64,000 nt of DNA from positions 15,583,001-15,647,000 of the forward strand of contig NC_083387.1 in NCBI RefSeq assembly GCF_031755915.1, in the 5' to 3' direction. Source of the stretch: Ziziphus jujuba. Lineage: Eukaryota > Streptophyta > Magnoliopsida > Rosales > Rhamnaceae. The translations under genes were made by a program, and so were the position numbers. The notes under the pieces are model-generated. The model was given only the letters and a program-made list of their open reading frames with translations. It did no database searches and was not told where the DNA came from. The first letter of the stretch is position 1, and every line of letters starts with the position of its first letter. Positions 62,810 through 64,000 of the stretch are shown here, one piece after another.

Positions 62810-64000
62810 ATGGCCTTGCCTTCCAACAAGTCATCGTCTTCCCCAATTTCAGGCAGAGCAAACCCTAATGCAAGAAATTCAGAAATGGGAAATCCCATTA
62901 GAAGGAGCTTCACCGGGAACCCATTTACTAAACCTTCCATTGTTGCGAACCCAAGAGGTTTCAACCACAATACCCCCGTTAATAGTCCAGGTTCGACATT
63001 GCTTCAACCACTTTTTTTTTTTTTTTTAATATATATATTTGTTGGGTAGAAATAAAATTTTCTTCCTGTATGGTGGCTAGAAAATTGGAGAGAGTTGAAA
63101 GTAAAGGGAAAAATTGATAAATTTTGTTGCTTTTACTTTTCTTGCTTTTTAATTTTCTGCTTCTGGTTTGTTTGCAGAGCATCTGAGAAGAAACTCCGTG
63201 GGCAGAGATACCATAGTAACTTTGCGAGATTACGAGGACAAAGAAAACGGGAAAGATCAGAATTCAAAACCTTCGAAAGTTCGATCGCCAATGGGTTCAA
63301 AGGGCACGAAGAATTTTATGTCTCCAACGATTTCAGCCGCTTCCAAGATCACTCAGTCGCCGAGGAAGAAAATTTTGGCAGAGAGAAACGAACCACTTCG
63401 AGCTTCAGTCACTTTCTCTGAATCCAAAATCCCAACTTTCAGTCAAGCAATTGCAGAATCAGAGCACAAGGAGGAAGATTTAACAGCTTCTCTGAATCCT
63501 AAAACTTCCAAAAGCGAACCAGCCCATGAGACAATTCGGACTTCTGTCTCTTTCTCTGATTCCAAAATCCGAACTTTCAGTCAAACAAATGCAGATTCAG
63601 AGCGCAGGGAAGAAGAAGACCCAACAGCTCCACTGGATTCCAAAGCTTCAAAAACTGAACCAGTCCATGATTCCACGGAACCATTGGGTTCCAATAATTT
63701 ACCGGAGACTCTTTGCGAACCCCAGAACTCTAATGTCACCGAGGAAACAGATTCTGTTAACCTGGATCCTAGTTTCAAGATTAGCCCTCCTGCGATTTCG
63801 TATCAGTCTTCTTCCTTGTTTCCTACCGTTGTTTCCCTGGATTCAGACCCATCAATGCCTCCTTATGATCCCAAAACCAACTATCTCTCTCCAAGGCCTC
63901 AGTTCCTTCATTACAGACCCAATCCTCGAGTTGAACTCTATCTCAACAAGGAAAGAGAAGGAAAGCGGCTGGACGACAGCTTCATCTCCGAAATCTTTTC
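62810..64000 (+). CDS. 5' part of a conserved plant protein, probably cell-cycle regulated (partial, runs off the right edge)
   Basis: Exon 1 is 62810-62990 (MALPSNKSSSSPISGR...), exon 2 starts at 63178 and is still open at 64000, giving about 335 residues in view. The start is the first ATG after the MSA-rich promoter. The protein is basic, Ser/Thr/Pro-rich and probably disordered. Visible motifs: a KEN box at residues 82-84 (DYEDKENGKD), FMSPTISAASK at about 107-117, and a full CDK site at Ser121 (SPRK). Residues 137-182 and 183-229 are a diverged tandem repeat. Near the end SMPPYDPKTNYLSPRPQFLH and RVELYLNKE look like a conserved block of a plant family I recall as predicted membrane proteins of unknown function; any membrane segments would be downstream. 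Function not assigned. Confidence 0.8.

Noticed and set aside
1..64000. tRNA, rRNA, CRISPR arrays, organelle DNA inserts
   Set aside because: Nothing with the expected folds, repeat-spacer layout or organelle gene content was seen by eye; tRNAscan and organelle alignment would settle it.

Overview
The window is nuclear DNA of a flowering plant, almost certainly a eudicot. It is AT-rich, its genes have many GT-AG introns, every recognised protein is plant-type, and the spaces between genes are filled with plant LTR retrotransposons, Mutator and PIF/Harbinger DNA transposons, MITEs and (TA)n, (GA)n and poly-T tracts. The species cannot be fixed from the sequence alone.

Layout. (1) 1-3388, + strand: the 3' exons of a gene running in from the left, resembling the plant CER16/RIPR family. 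(2) 3389-6988: AT-rich spacer. (3) 6989-39769, - strand: a complete TOR (target of rapamycin) kinase gene. I resolved 57 coding exons. Their lengths sum to 7431 nt, an exact multiple of three, giving 2476 residues with HEAT, FAT, FRB, kinase and FATC parts all present. Its introns hold several MITEs and LTR remnants, and a telo-box lies just before the start codon. (4) 39770-50239: intergenic, with a G-run tract upstream of TOR, a 2975-bp solo LTR with a perfect 5-bp target duplication (42941-45915), a weak retroelement fragment and a 582-bp foldback element with about 150-bp arms. (5) 50240-53774: a decayed MULE transposase split by a Harbinger-type MITE, and a GRF zinc-finger fragment. (6) 55080-62160: a decayed copy of part of the neighbouring TOR gene, split by a 6498-bp PIF/Harbinger element. 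(7) 62488-64000, + strand: the promoter and first exons of a gene with mitosis-specific promoter motifs and a KEN box.

The most notable item is the Harbinger element at 55405-61902. Its ends can be placed because the intact TOR exon elsewhere in the window serves as an empty-site reference. It carries an intact three-exon DDE transposase, a Myb/SANT partner gene with two in-frame stop codons, and a third short intact gene that joins an RNase H1-type hybrid-binding (viroplasmin-like) domain to a C-terminal membrane anchor. That third gene is not a standard PIF/Harbinger component.

TOR and the two flanking genes are host genes with no visible operon-like relation. The left gene and TOR are convergent; TOR and the right gene are divergent, with the transposon-rich region between them.
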